Source: Terrabacter tumescens
Lineage (GTDB): Bacteria; Actinomycetota; Actinomycetes; Actinomycetales; Dermatophilaceae
Length of the DNA: 64,000 bases
Reading direction: 5' to 3'
Assembly (NCBI RefSeq): GCF_014646815.1
Contig: NZ_BMNZ01000004.1
Span: forward strand, 88,437-152,436
Below are positions 1 to 8,557 of the stretch, piece by piece; the first letter of the stretch is position 1, and each line of letters starts with the position of its first letter. Below the pieces are notes generated by a model. That model saw nothing but the letters and a program-made list of their open reading frames with translations, was not told where the DNA came from and did not search any database. Position numbers and translations under genes: made by a program.

Positions 1-138
1 GGCGTCGGAGGACCGGGTCAGCCACGCCGTGCCCACCCCGGCCAGGAGGGCGGCCGCCAACGCGGCGGCCACCCCCCTGGACCGTCTGGAGCCACGGCCG
101 TCGGCGCGGTCACGTCGGGAGTCGACGTCATGGTCCAT
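1..138 (-). CDS. Membrane-anchored protein, 5' part only; candidate class F sortase
   Basis: The 46 visible codons run off the left edge. The N-terminus is Arg/Asp-rich (residues 1-22, several RR pairs), followed by a hydrophobic Ala/Leu/Gly segment at about residues 23-39 that looks like an uncleaved signal anchor. It starts 51 bp downstream of the DUF4397 gene on the same strand, with AGGACCGG upstream of the ATG. In actinobacteria a DUF4397 surface protein is often followed by a class F sortase with exactly this kind of short basic N-terminus and single anchor. No catalytic region is visible, so the sortase call rests on context only. Confidence 0.45.
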   Translation of the reverse strand, partial: MDHDVDSRRDRADGRGSRRSRGVAAALAAALLAGVGTAWLTRSSDA

Positions 139-189
139 GTCGGTCCGGTCCTGGTGCGTGGATGTCCGGCTCGGCCAGCTCGGGCCGGC

Positions 190-1011
190 TCAGCGGGCGT
201 CGGCGGTGCGACGACGGGCGAGCAGGACGAGCCCGCCTGCGGCAGCAGCGGCCCCGCCGATGGCGGCGTAGCGCGCCACGTCGGCCGCCTGCTTCTCGTC
301 GGCGACCTGTCCGCCGGCCCCGGCGGGCACACCGCCCGGCGCGGAGTGCATGCCCGAGATGGTCTGGACTGCGAGCGCGAGGTTCTTGTCGGCGGCGCTG
401 CCCCACGCGTACACGATCGTGTTGGTGCCCTCCTTGAGGTTCACGTCGGCTGGACCGATCGCGACGGTCGAGGTCCCGGCGAGGACGACGTCGGCCTTGA
501 TGGTGCCCGCGTCGACGACGGCCTTGGCCTCGTTGGGGTTGGTCAGGCCCTTGAGGGCGACGGCTCCGTTGGCGCGGACGTCGACGGCCGGGGCGGCCGC
601 CGTGTGGCGGACCGTGAGGCGCGCCTTGCCGGCCGGCACCTTGGACGTGTCGTTGACGAACGGCGTCAGCACCGGCTTGCCCGCCTCGGACAGGTGCGCG
701 ACGACCGTGACGTTGGCGCCGCCGGGCACGGCGACGCCCTTGGCCTCGATGATCGCCTTGCCACCGGCGCCGGCACCGGCTGCCGTCACCTTGAGGTCGT
801 AGCTGCCCTCGGGGAGCATCAGCGGGTCGGTCAGCGTGCCCGGCTTGAAGTTCGTCAGGAGGGACTTGCCGTTGGCGTAGACGTCGACCGTGGCGCCCGG
901 GACGGCGTGCAGGATCGAGACCGTGGCGTCGGCGGCGTGCGCGGGGCCGGCCACGAGGGCGGCCGGAGCGAGGGCGAGCGCGGTGGCGGCGGCGATGCGA
1001 AGGGACTTCAT
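190..1011 (-). CDS. Secreted DUF4397 domain protein with C-terminal anchor
   Basis: 273 residues. A Sec signal peptide covers about residues 1-26 and ends in AHA, a good signal peptidase I site. The mature part has two similar halves (about 28-125 and 126-220) containing the VSILHAVPGATVDVYANG pattern typical of DUF4397 beta-sandwich domains. A Gly/Ala linker, a hydrophobic segment near residues 248-264 and a final RRR cluster make a cell-wall or membrane anchor. There is no LPXTG. The ATG is preceded by GAAAGGAA. The presumed sortase gene follows at once, so this protein may be its substrate; the biological role is unknown. Export and domain type are seen, function is not. Confidence 0.85.
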   Translation of the reverse strand: MKSLRIAAATALALAPAALVAGPAHAADATVSILHAVPGATVDVYANGKSLLTNFKPGTLTDPLMLPEGSYDLKVTAAGAGAGGKAIIEAKGVAVPGGANVTVVAHLSEAGKPVLTPFVNDTSKVPAGKARLTVRHTAAAPAVDVRANGAVALKGLTNPNEAKAVVDAGTIKADVVLAGTSTVAIGPADVNLKEGTNTIVYAWGSAADKNLALAVQTISGMHSAPGGVPAGAGGQVADEKQAADVARYAAIGGAAAAAGGLVLLARRRTADAR

Positions 1012-1280
1012 GACGGTTCCTTTCGAGGGGTTGCTCCCGGGAGCGTCGGCTGCGCTCCGGCGGGGTGTGAGCTGTGCGGGTGTCCCGTCGGGGTCAGGGC
1101 TCGACGGGGCGCGGGGCGAGGGCGAGGCCGTCGACGAGGTTGCGCGTCTTCACGGTCCGTCCTCTCTTTCGGAGCAACGGCTGCGTATGCCGTCTGCCCC
1201 CTCTTCCGAGGACACCCCCTCCGTGGATGCACCGGACGCGAACTTTTTTCTGCGGCTCCGTCAGGGGGCTCGACCGCGGC

Positions 1281-1560
1281 TTCTCCGCCGGGGCGGAGTT
1301 TCGGGGCGCGGGAGGGTCAGCCGGCCGCGCCTTCTCCGCCGGGGCGGAGGTTGTGAGGCGCGGGAGGGTCAGCCGGCACGCGGCTTCTCCGCCGGGGCGG
1401 AGTTTCGGGGCGCGGGAGGGTCAGCCGGCACGCGGCTTCTCCGCCGGGGCGGAGTTTCGGGGCGCGGGAGGGTCCGCCGACCGCGACTTCTCGGCTGGGG
1501 CGGAGGTTTCGGGCCACGCCACGATGGAACGACCGCGACTTCACCGCCGGGGCGGGTCAG
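1281..1560. repeat. Six-copy tandem repeat, period 51-53 bp, with inverted core
   Basis: Copies begin at 1281, 1332, 1385, 1437, 1488 and 1540. Each carries a core reading TTCTCCGCCGGGGCGGAG (CTCCGCC and GGCGGAG are inverted around GG) followed by a GGGGCGCGGGAGGGTCAG-like tail; the last two copies are degenerate. The array fills half of the 545-bp gap between the DUF4397 gene (start 1011) and the amine oxidase gene (stop 1557). I see no gene in 1012-1280, only the ribosome-binding site of the DUF4397 gene at its left edge and one GTATGCCG at 1185. A related two-copy element lies at 18225-18303. Short unit length and lack of unique spacers argue against CRISPR. Confidence 0.9.
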
Positions 1561-2807
1561 AGGTGGACGTTGACCGCCTCGGCCGCGCGCTGGCCGGAGA
1601 CGAGGGCGCCCTGGATCGAGGCGGTGTCGCGGTGGTCGCCGCACACGAAGATGCCGTCGCCGAGCGTGACGGGGGAGCGCACCGTGAGCGGCGGCGTCAT
1701 CGCGGGCAGGGCGGCGTCGACGCGGTGCCGGGTGACGGTGCGCCAGCCGGAGGTGTCGCAGCCGTAGATCTCGCCGACGTGGCGCAGCACGTCGGCCTCG
1801 GGGGCGTCGCCGTCGGGACGGTCGAGCAGGCAGGTCGCCTCGACGAGGTGCTTCGTCGGCGGCGCGTAGCTCGGGGCGGCAGCGGTCATCACGGCGGTGT
1901 TCCAGACCGGACCGGGTGGCGCGGCGTCGTGGCGCCGCCGGCCGTCGACGGCGACGAGCGGCAGCGAGTGGGGCGGCTCCGGGGCCTCGAACCACCACGT
2001 CACGAGGCCCTTGGTCACCGGCTCGGGCAGCGTTGTGAGGGTGGACGCGCCGACGGGGTCGGTCGCCACGACGGCGCTGCGGGCGCTGAGGCGCTGGCCG
2101 TCGACGCGCACCTCGACGCCGCCGTGCACCGGGGTGATGGACTCGACGTGGCTCTGCAGCCGCACCCGGTCACCGAGCGGCGCGGCCACCTGCTTCGGCA
2201 GGGCCTGCATGCCGTTCGCCGGGACGGCCGGACGGCCCAGCGCGAACATCCGCACGAGGAGCTTGGTGAAGTTGGCCGAGGACCCGCCGTGACTGTCGAC
2301 GAGGACGCCGGCGAGGAACGGGTCGAGCACCTCTTGGCGCAGCCGCCCCGTGACGCCGGCCTCGTCGAGCGAGTCCGCCAAGGTCGAGTCCGGTTGTGCG
2401 ATGACGGTCTTCGGGTCGGCGATGACGCGTGCGGTCCACCGGGTGACGCCGGCCAGCTCGCGGGGGTGGAGGTAGCCGCTGCGCATCGTCTGCGCGAGCA
2501 GCCGGGGCTCGCGCACCGGGTCGGCCAGGACCTGAAGCCCGTTGCTGCGGCGCACCAGCACGCCCGAACCGAAGGGCTTGAGGTCGAGCGTCGACACGTC
2601 GACCCACCGCCGGACGGCGGGGTAGGCGGGGTTGAGCACCTGGAAGCCGCGGTCGCAGCGGAAGCCGTCGACGACGTCGGTGCGGATGCGACCGCCGACC
2701 GCGTCGCCGGCCTCGAGGACGATGACCTCGTGGCCGAGCTCGGTCAGGCGCCGAGCGCACCTCAGTCCAGCCAGCCCTGCCCCGACGATGACGACGTCAG
2801 CGTCCAC
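1557..2807 (-). CDS. FAD-dependent amine oxidase / protoporphyrinogen oxidase-like flavoprotein
   Basis: 416 residues from a GTG start. The start was chosen because the dinucleotide-binding fold begins immediately: VVIVGAGLAGL at residues 5-15 gives the GxGxxG of an FAD Rossmann fold, followed by the VLEAGDAVGG acidic loop and GGRIRT, the signature of the flavin-containing amine oxidase superfamily. The C-terminus has IFVCGDHRDTASIQGAL, the second FAD-contacting segment. The frame stays open far upstream, but that part is Pro-rich and overlaps the next gene's region. The substrate cannot be told; relatives include amine oxidases, protoporphyrinogen oxidases and carotenoid desaturases. There is no obvious operon partner; the TspO-like gene starts upstream on the same strand. 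Confidence 0.8.
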   Translation of the reverse strand: MDADVVIVGAGLAGLRCARRLTELGHEVIVLEAGDAVGGRIRTDVVDGFRCDRGFQVLNPAYPAVRRWVDVSTLDLKPFGSGVLVRRSNGLQVLADPVREPRLLAQTMRSGYLHPRELAGVTRWTARVIADPKTVIAQPDSTLADSLDEAGVTGRLRQEVLDPFLAGVLVDSHGGSSANFTKLLVRMFALGRPAVPANGMQALPKQVAAPLGDRVRLQSHVESITPVHGGVEVRVDGQRLSARSAVVATDPVGASTLTTLPEPVTKGLVTWWFEAPEPPHSLPLVAVDGRRRHDAAPPGPVWNTAVMTAAAPSYAPPTKHLVEATCLLDRPDGDAPEADVLRHVGEIYGCDTSGWRTVTRHRVDAALPAMTPPLTVRSPVTLGDGIFVCGDHRDTASIQGALVSGQRAAEAVNVHL

Positions 2808-2895
2808 GAAAGGATCACCCCACTGCTCGAGTCCGGCCCCCGTCGCAGCGTAGACCTCGACGGGGTGCGGCGGTGGGGGTGTGGCCGGGGGATCC

Positions 2896-3771
2896 TCAGA
2901 CGGCGCGGAGGCGGGGCGACGACTCACCGGACGGGGTCCGGCGGTCGCGCAGCCGCTGCGCCGCGAGCAGGACGACGACCGCGGCGACGACCGCGGCGAT
3001 GCCGGTCGCGACGGAACGGGGCTCGTCGCCGAGCCGCCCCACGGCGATCCAGGCCAGGCCCCAGGCCATCGCGGCCGCGACGGACCACCGGCCGCCGAGG
3101 CGTCGGGCGAAGAGCACGCCGAGACCGGCGGCCACGGCGAGGACGACCACGGCCACCAGCTGGTTGGCGGTGGCGCCGAGGTCGACGCGCGAATCGACCA
3201 GTGCCGCAGTGATGTTCGCGCAGGTCGCCACCGCAACCCAGCCGAGGTAGAGGCCGAACGTGACGTCGAGCAGGATGCGCTCCAGCGTCGACGCCGCGGT
3301 CTCGCGGGTCAGGCGCTGCACGAGTGTGCCGAGGGTCAGGGCGAGCGCGACGATGACGACGACGCTGACCCAGATCCAGCCCTGCTGCGTCACGAGCAGC
3401 CAGGCGGCGTTGAGCACCATCGAGGGGGCCGCGAGCCAGCCGGTGCTGCGGACGCGCTCGCGAACGGCGTTGGCGGGCAGGGCCTGCCACACGGCATACC
3501 CCAGCAGTCCGAGGTAGATCGGGGTCCAGATCGAGAAGGCCGGGCCCGCGGGCGCGATGAGCGTCGCGGTCGCGGCGAGGGCGCCGCCCGACGACTCCTC
3601 GACGCGGGTGCCGATGACGCCGACGCCGAAGAGCGTGCCGACGACGCAGAAGATCTCGGCGGCGATGACGGCGATCCGGCGCACCTGGTCGGTGGTCGTC
3701 AGGGTGGTAGACCGTGCGCTCGTCGAAGCGCTCGTCGGGTCGGAGGGCGGGCGGCTGGCGGATGTGGACAT
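2896..3771 (-). CDS. TspO/MBR-like (tryptophan-rich sensory) membrane protein
   Basis: 291 residues with about seven hydrophobic segments. Trp-containing motifs typical of the family are seen in FSIWTPIYLGLLGYAVWQ, NAAWLLVTQQGWIWV and MAWGLAWIAVG. It is longer than the classic ~160-residue TspO but matches the long actinobacterial form. I chose the ATG at 3771 because GAGGT sits six bases ahead; an ATG at 3804 would add 11 residues without a clear ribosome-binding site. The family binds porphyrins or other tetrapyrroles. Its neighbour downstream on the same strand is a protoporphyrinogen-oxidase-like flavoprotein, a suggestive but unproven link. Confidence 0.75.
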   Translation of the reverse strand: MSTSASRPPSDPTSASTSARSTTLTTTDQVRRIAVIAAEIFCVVGTLFGVGVIGTRVEESSGGALAATATLIAPAGPAFSIWTPIYLGLLGYAVWQALPANAVRERVRSTGWLAAPSMVLNAAWLLVTQQGWIWVSVVVIVALALTLGTLVQRLTRETAASTLERILLDVTFGLYLGWVAVATCANITAALVDSRVDLGATANQLVAVVVLAVAAGLGVLFARRLGGRWSVAAAMAWGLAWIAVGRLGDEPRSVATGIAAVVAAVVVLLAAQRLRDRRTPSGESSPRLRAV

Positions 3772-3843
3772 GTCGTGACCTCGGTCGCTCGGGAGATTGC
3801 TCATCCAGTTAGCGACCCTAACAGAGCCGTGGTGGTGACGCCC

Positions 3844-4614
3844 TCAGCCGCGGAGGCGCACCGACAGGCAGGTGACGCATCCCTCGAGCTTCTCGAACTC
3901 GGAGATGTCGACGGTCGTCACGTCGTGCCCGCGGGCCGCGAGGAGCTGGGCTGTCCGCGGCGCCGAGGCCGACATGAGGACCGACATGCCGCCCAGCAGG
4001 ACGACGTGGGCGCCGGACTCCTCTGGGACAGCGAGGAACTCGTCCCACACGGTCGGGTCGTCGACGAGCGGGGGATAGCCGATGACCGTGCCGTCGGGCA
4101 GGGCGGTCACCGCCGACTTCAGGTGCAGCACCTTCGACACGGGGACCGGGACCACCTCGAGCCGGTGCCCCTCCCACGCCCGCCGCAGCTGGTCGACACC
4201 CGCGAGGTTGGTGCGGCCCCCGACGCCGACCCACACGACGTGGCCGTGCTTGAGCACGTCCCCGCCGTCGAGCGTCCCCGGCTCCTGCACCTCGACCGTG
4301 CGGTAGCCCTGCGCCTCCACGGCCTCGCGCACCCCGGCACGCTCACCGCGGCGCTCGGGCGCGCCGGAACGGCACAGCACCGCGACGTCGCCGTGCACGA
4401 CCACCTGGTCCTCGATGAAGACGCCGTCGGAGCAGTCGTCCACCGGAGGCGCCTCGATCACCGACCAGCCCCGCCGCCGCAGCACGTCGACGTACTCCTG
4501 CCACTGACGCAGCGCCAGCTCGCCGTCGACCGAGCCTGACCGCTCGATGTGCGTCACGATCCCGTCCGCGAGTCGGGGGGAGGGTCGGCGGACGAGAGCG
4601 AGGCGACGGTGCAC
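3844..4614 (-). CDS. ddaH: Dimethylargininase (DDAH)
   Basis: 256 residues, full length for the family. It hydrolyses N-omega-methylated arginines to citrulline and methylamines in the cytoplasm. The amidinotransferase-fold motifs are in order: FIEDQVVV (substrate carboxylates), TLDGGDVL, the catalytic histidine in LHLKSAV and the nucleophile in the C-terminal GCVTCLSVRL. The GTG start is six bases from a TAGAGT -10 box, so the transcript is probably leaderless. The upstream LysR gene is on the same strand but about 95 bp away with its own promoter. Arginine deiminase is the main alternative, but its length and motif set differ. Confidence 0.9.
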   Translation of the reverse strand: MHRRLALVRRPSPRLADGIVTHIERSGSVDGELALRQWQEYVDVLRRRGWSVIEAPPVDDCSDGVFIEDQVVVHGDVAVLCRSGAPERRGERAGVREAVEAQGYRTVEVQEPGTLDGGDVLKHGHVVWVGVGGRTNLAGVDQLRRAWEGHRLEVVPVPVSKVLHLKSAVTALPDGTVIGYPPLVDDPTVWDEFLAVPEESGAHVVLLGGMSVLMSASAPRTAQLLAARGHDVTTVDISEFEKLEGCVTCLSVRLRG

Positions 4615-4620
4615 GCGCTC

Positions 4621-4626
4621 ACTCTA
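4621..4626 (-). promoter_or_regulatory. -10 box TAGAGT, probable leaderless promoter of ddaH
   Basis: On the minus strand TAGAGT fits the actinobacterial TANNNT -10 element and ends six bases before the GTG start of ddaH, so transcription would begin at or next to the start codon. Confidence 0.55.
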
Positions 4627-4708
4627 GGGTGCTGTCGGTCCGGGTCGTTCCGCCCTCCGGATCCGCTTGTGCCGCAACGCAGGAGCGTCGCCGCGAACGA
4701 CGAGGGCC

Positions 4709-5683
4709 TCAGTGGGCGAGGGTCGGCTTCTCCTCGGACCGGGCCGTCGGCCACCAGCCCTGCGTCTGGGCCGTGTGCGTCAGCTGCTCCCGGTAGGCCG
4801 AGCCGGCCGCACGGACGCAGCGCTCGACGTCCTCGTCGTCGAGGGCACCGAGGCGCCACCGCAGGATCCGACGCGCCGTGATCGGCTGGTCGCACAGCGG
4901 GCGGAGCACGCCGCCCGGTGGTGCCGACGCGGTGGGCACGGCGAAGGACATGGCGCGTCCCGCCACGACCGCCGGCCACAGCGGCCCCAGGTCGTGCGGA
5001 CCGTAGGACGAGTGGAGCGTGACCCCGAGACGCGCCAGCACGGCGGCCGTGGCCTCCGAGCCCGGGTCGACCTCGGTCGGCGGCAGGATCCAGTCCTCCC
5101 TCGCCAGGTCGCGGATGTCGAGGCACCGCTGGGCGGCCAGCGGGTGCGTGGCGGAGAGCGCGACGAGGAGCGGCTCGCGCTCGACGATGACCCGCTCGCC
5201 GATCGTCGGCCGGACCTGCTCCTCGCGCCGGTCGGCGTCGAGGGCGATGACGACCGCGACATCGACCCGTCCGTCGGCGATCGCGTCGGTCGCGGTGCCT
5301 CCGGCCAGCGGCGGCACCGGCAGGAGCGGTCGCCGGATGTCGGTCGCGTAGGTGTGGCTGACGAAGGAGGTGAAGTAGCGCAGCGAGTCGGAGGTGATGC
5401 GCAGCGGGCTGTCGCCCGACCGCTGCGAGCGCACGTCCTCGCGCAGGAGCGCCAGCTCCTCCAGGACCGTGCGGGCCCGCGCCACGACCCGCTCACCGAC
5501 GGCCGTGCAGGTGACCTCGTCCCCGCGGTGCCGGAACAGGATGCACCCGAGCGCCCGCTCGATGCGGCCCACCTCCGAGCCCAGCGTGGCGGTCGGCACT
5601 CCGAGCGCGGCAGCCGCCACCGGGATCCTGCCGTGCTCGGCCACCGCCGCGACGACGCGCAGGTGTCGTAGCTCCAGCTCCAC
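4709..5683 (-). CDS. LysR family transcriptional regulator
   Basis: 324 residues from GTG. Residues 1-60 form the winged helix-turn-helix (LELRHLRVVAAVAEHG, then AAALGVPTATLGSEVGRIERALG); residues 88-290 form the periplasmic-binding-like effector domain. The GTG start is supported by a TACGCT -10 box seven bases upstream; an upstream ATG would add 16 residues of no domain value. The divergently oriented TipA-type gene shares the 120-bp gap. The target is unknown; candidates are ddaH downstream or the gene itself. The recognition helix is atypical for LysR, with few polar residues, but the overall pattern is clear. Confidence 0.85.
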   Translation of the reverse strand: MELELRHLRVVAAVAEHGRIPVAAAALGVPTATLGSEVGRIERALGCILFRHRGDEVTCTAVGERVVARARTVLEELALLREDVRSQRSGDSPLRITSDSLRYFTSFVSHTYATDIRRPLLPVPPLAGGTATDAIADGRVDVAVVIALDADRREEQVRPTIGERVIVEREPLLVALSATHPLAAQRCLDIRDLAREDWILPPTEVDPGSEATAAVLARLGVTLHSSYGPHDLGPLWPAVVAGRAMSFAVPTASAPPGGVLRPLCDQPITARRILRWRLGALDDEDVERCVRAAGSAYREQLTHTAQTQGWWPTARSEEKPTLAH

Positions 5684-5690
5684 GGCACCG

Positions 5691-5696
5691 AGCGTA
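5691..5696 (-). promoter_or_regulatory. -10 box TACGCT, probable leaderless promoter of the LysR gene
   Basis: On the minus strand TACGCT is followed by exactly seven bases and then the GTG start. The spacing matches leaderless actinobacterial promoters and decides the start codon. Confidence 0.5.
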
Positions 5697-5747
5697 GGGC
5701 GGACCCGGCCACACGGCATACGCAAGCGCACTCGTCTTCAATGGGAC

Positions 5748-5778
5748 TTGACCCTCACGCGACGTGAGGCGCCACGCT
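5748..5778 (+). promoter_or_regulatory. TipA-type promoter: -35, 19-bp spacer with operator, -10
   Basis: TTGACC (5748-5753) and CACGCT (5773-5778) are separated by 19 bp, the over-long spacer typical of MerR-activated promoters. The spacer carries a perfect inverted repeat, CCTCACG-N3-CGTGAGG (5753-5769), nearly identical to the operator of the Streptomyces lividans tipA promoter as I remember it. The regulator gene lies directly downstream, so autoactivation is expected. Confidence 0.8.
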
Positions 5779-5805
5779 CGTTGCATGACCGGAAGGACGC
5801 AGGAG

Positions 5806-6612
5806 ATGACCACCTGGACGGTGGGGCAGGTCGCCGAGCTCTTCGGCGTGACGGTGCGCACGCTGCACCACTACGACGAGATCGGCCTGCTCGTCCCGAG
5901 CGAGCGCTCGCGGGCGGGCTACCGGCTCTACACCGACGGGGACCTCACGCGCCTGCAGCAGGTCGTGGTCTACCGGCGGCTCGAGCTGCCGCTCGACCAG
6001 ATCGCGGCCCTGCTGGACGGCGGCGAGGACGCGGCCGGCCACCTGCGCCGTCAACGCGCGACGGTCATGACCCGGCTGGACGAGCTGCACGATCTCGTCT
6101 CGGCCATCGACCGAGCACTGGAGAGAGAGATGAACGACCAGCCCGCCACGACCGAGGACCTCAAGGAGCTCTTCGGCGACGGCTTCAGCGACGAGTACGA
6201 GCAGGAGGCGGAGCAGCGCTGGGGCGAGAGCGACGCGTGGAAGCAGTCGCGGTCGCGCACCAGCCGCTACACCAAGGCCGACTGGGAGCAGGTCAAGGCC
6301 GAGATGGAGACGGTCCACGCCGCCTTCGTCGCGGCCCTGCGCTCCGGGGAGCCGGCGACCGGTGAGGCGGCCATGGATGCCGCCGAGCAGCACCGCCGCC
6401 ACATCCACGACCGCTTCTACGACCTGACACATGACTTCCACCGCGGACTCGCCGACATGTACGTCGCCGACCCGCGCTTCACGAAGACGTACGAGGACAT
6501 CGCACCCGGGCTCGCGGCCTACGTCCGCGACGCGATCCACGCCAACGCCGACCGAGCCGCCGACCGGGCCGCCGACCAGGCCGCCGACCAGGGCGCGGAC
6601 CGGGCGACGTAG
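5806..6612 (+). CDS. MerR family regulator, TipA type (HTH plus TipAS drug-binding domain)
   Basis: 268 residues. Residues 1-70 are the MerR winged helix (WTVGQVAELFGVTVRTLHHY, then GLLVPSERSRAGYRLY), followed by a coiled dimerisation helix to about residue 108. The rest is a TipAS domain (LFGDGFSDEYEQEAEQRWG, DRFYDLTHDFHRGLADMY), which in TipA binds thiopeptide-type antibiotics. The tail is an ADRAADQ low-complexity repeat. The start at 5806 is preceded by GGAAGG; earlier ATG codons fall at or inside the promoter. An internal ATG (6130, codon 109) with GGAG six bases ahead would make a stand-alone TipAS form, as known for TipA. A strong terminator follows. Confidence 0.9.
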   Translation: MTTWTVGQVAELFGVTVRTLHHYDEIGLLVPSERSRAGYRLYTDGDLTRLQQVVVYRRLELPLDQIAALLDGGEDAAGHLRRQRATVMTRLDELHDLVSAIDRALEREMNDQPATTEDLKELFGDGFSDEYEQEAEQRWGESDAWKQSRSRTSRYTKADWEQVKAEMETVHAAFVAALRSGEPATGEAAMDAAEQHRRHIHDRFYDLTHDFHRGLADMYVADPRFTKTYEDIAPGLAAYVRDAIHANADRAADRAADQAADQGADRAT

Positions 6613-6636
6613 CTCACCTGACCGAAAGATGAACGC

Positions 6637-6661
6637 GGCGGAGGAGGGCACCTCCTCCGCC
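6637..6661 (+). terminator. Hairpin after the TipA-type gene
   Basis: Perfect 11-bp stem GGCGGAGGAGG / CCTCCTCCGCC with a GCA loop, 25 bp after the stop codon and directly before the asd promoter. There is no U-tract, as is usual for actinobacterial terminators. Confidence 0.75.
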
Positions 6662-6662
6662 G

Positions 6663-7709
<1,047 letters not shown>

Positions 7710-7726
7710 CCCCCCTCTTCTCGAAC

Positions 7727-7791
7727 CGAACGCCGCGTTCGGTCTCGAACTCGCTGTCTAGCACTGAGTTCGAGACCGAACGCGGCGTTCG
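7727..7791. repeat. Long perfect hairpin, family B repeat, between asd and tmk
   Basis: Arms at 7727-7752 and 7766-7791 are perfectly complementary over 26 bp, with a 13-base loop. Each arm contains the self-complementary core CCGAACGCSGCGTTCGG followed by TCTCGAACTC. The same unit occurs once at 31090-31119 and as a bare core at 62957-62973. Here it can act as the asd terminator, but its recurrence marks it as a dispersed palindromic element. Confidence 0.85.
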
Positions 7792-7849
7792 CGCAGGTAG
7801 GGCGGTGGGCTCGGGCGCGGGCGAAGAGGGCCGTGTCGGGGTGCTGGCA

Positions 7850-7855
7850 TAGGCT
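7850..7855 (+). promoter_or_regulatory. -10 box TAGGCT upstream of tmk
   Basis: TAGGCT ends six bases before the GTG start of tmk. The intervening CGGAGG could alternatively be read as a ribosome-binding site if transcription starts further upstream. Confidence 0.45.
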
Positions 7856-7861
7856 CGGAGG

Positions 7862-8557
7862 GTGACGGAGAACCTCGCGGCCGCGACCCATCGAGTCGAC
7901 ACCGCCCCCGGGCTCTTCGTGTGCTTCGAGGGTGGCGACGGCGCCGGCAAGTCCACCCAGGTGCGGCTGCTCACCGAGGTGCTCGAGCAGCGTGGACGCG
8001 AGGTCGTCGTGACCCGCCAGCCCGGCGGCACGCCGCTCGGCGCGCAGATCCGTGAGCTCGTGCTCCACGGCGACCACGTGTCGGCCCGGGCCGAGGCGCT
8101 GCTCTTCGCCGCCGACAAGGCCCACCACGTCGACCAGCTCATCCGGCCCGCGCTGGCCGAGGGGCAGGTCGTCATCACCGACCGCTACGTCGACAGCTCG
8201 ATCACCTACCAGGGCGCCGGCCGCGACCTCGGCCGCGACGAGATCACCGCCCTGCAGCACTGGGCCGTCGGTGGCCTGCTGCCCGACCTCACCATCGTCC
8301 TCGACGTCTCGCCCGAGGTGGGGCGCGAGCGCCGCGGCGACGTCCACGACCGCCTCGAGTCCGAGGCCGACGCCTTCCACGCGGCGGTCCGCCGCGGCTA
8401 CCTCGAGCTGGCCGCGGCCGACCCGGGCCGCTACCTCGTCCTCGACGCGACCCAGACCGTCGAGCGGATCCACGCCGCCGTCGTCGACGGCGTCGACCGC
8501 GTCCTGGCAGCTCGAGCAGCGCAGGAAGCACAGACACCACAGGCGGCCCGACCGTGA
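7862..8557 (+). CDS. tmk: Thymidylate kinase
   Basis: 231 residues. It phosphorylates dTMP to dTDP. The P-loop is in FEGGDGAGKSTQVRLL (residues 22-37), TRQPGGTPLG is the substrate-binding segment, TDRYVDSS holds the DRY/H motif, and a short Arg-rich lid follows (ERRGDVHDR). The C-terminal ~15 residues are a low-complexity Ala/Gln tail. The stop overlaps the GTG of holB by four bases, so the two are translationally coupled. Confidence 0.96.
   Translation: MTENLAAATHRVDTAPGLFVCFEGGDGAGKSTQVRLLTEVLEQRGREVVVTRQPGGTPLGAQIRELVLHGDHVSARAEALLFAADKAHHVDQLIRPALAEGQVVITDRYVDSSITYQGAGRDLGRDEITALQHWAVGGLLPDLTIVLDVSPEVGRERRGDVHDRLESEADAFHAAVRRGYLELAAADPGRYLVLDATQTVERIHAAVVDGVDRVLAARAAQEAQTPQAARP

Noticed and set aside
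1008-1232. Small gene upstream of the DUF4397 gene
   Set aside because: No ribosome-binding site, Arg/Pro-rich random composition, and it overlaps the DUF4397 leader.
1281-1560. CRISPR array
   Set aside because: The whole 52-bp unit is repeated; there are no unique spacers and no cas genes.
7727-7791. Insertion-sequence remnant with terminal inverted repeats
   Set aside because: Only a 13-base loop lies between the arms; there is no transposase fragment or target-site duplication.
7727-7791. Riboswitch upstream of tmk
   Set aside because: It is a perfect simple hairpin with copies near unrelated genes; no aptamer-like conserved loops.
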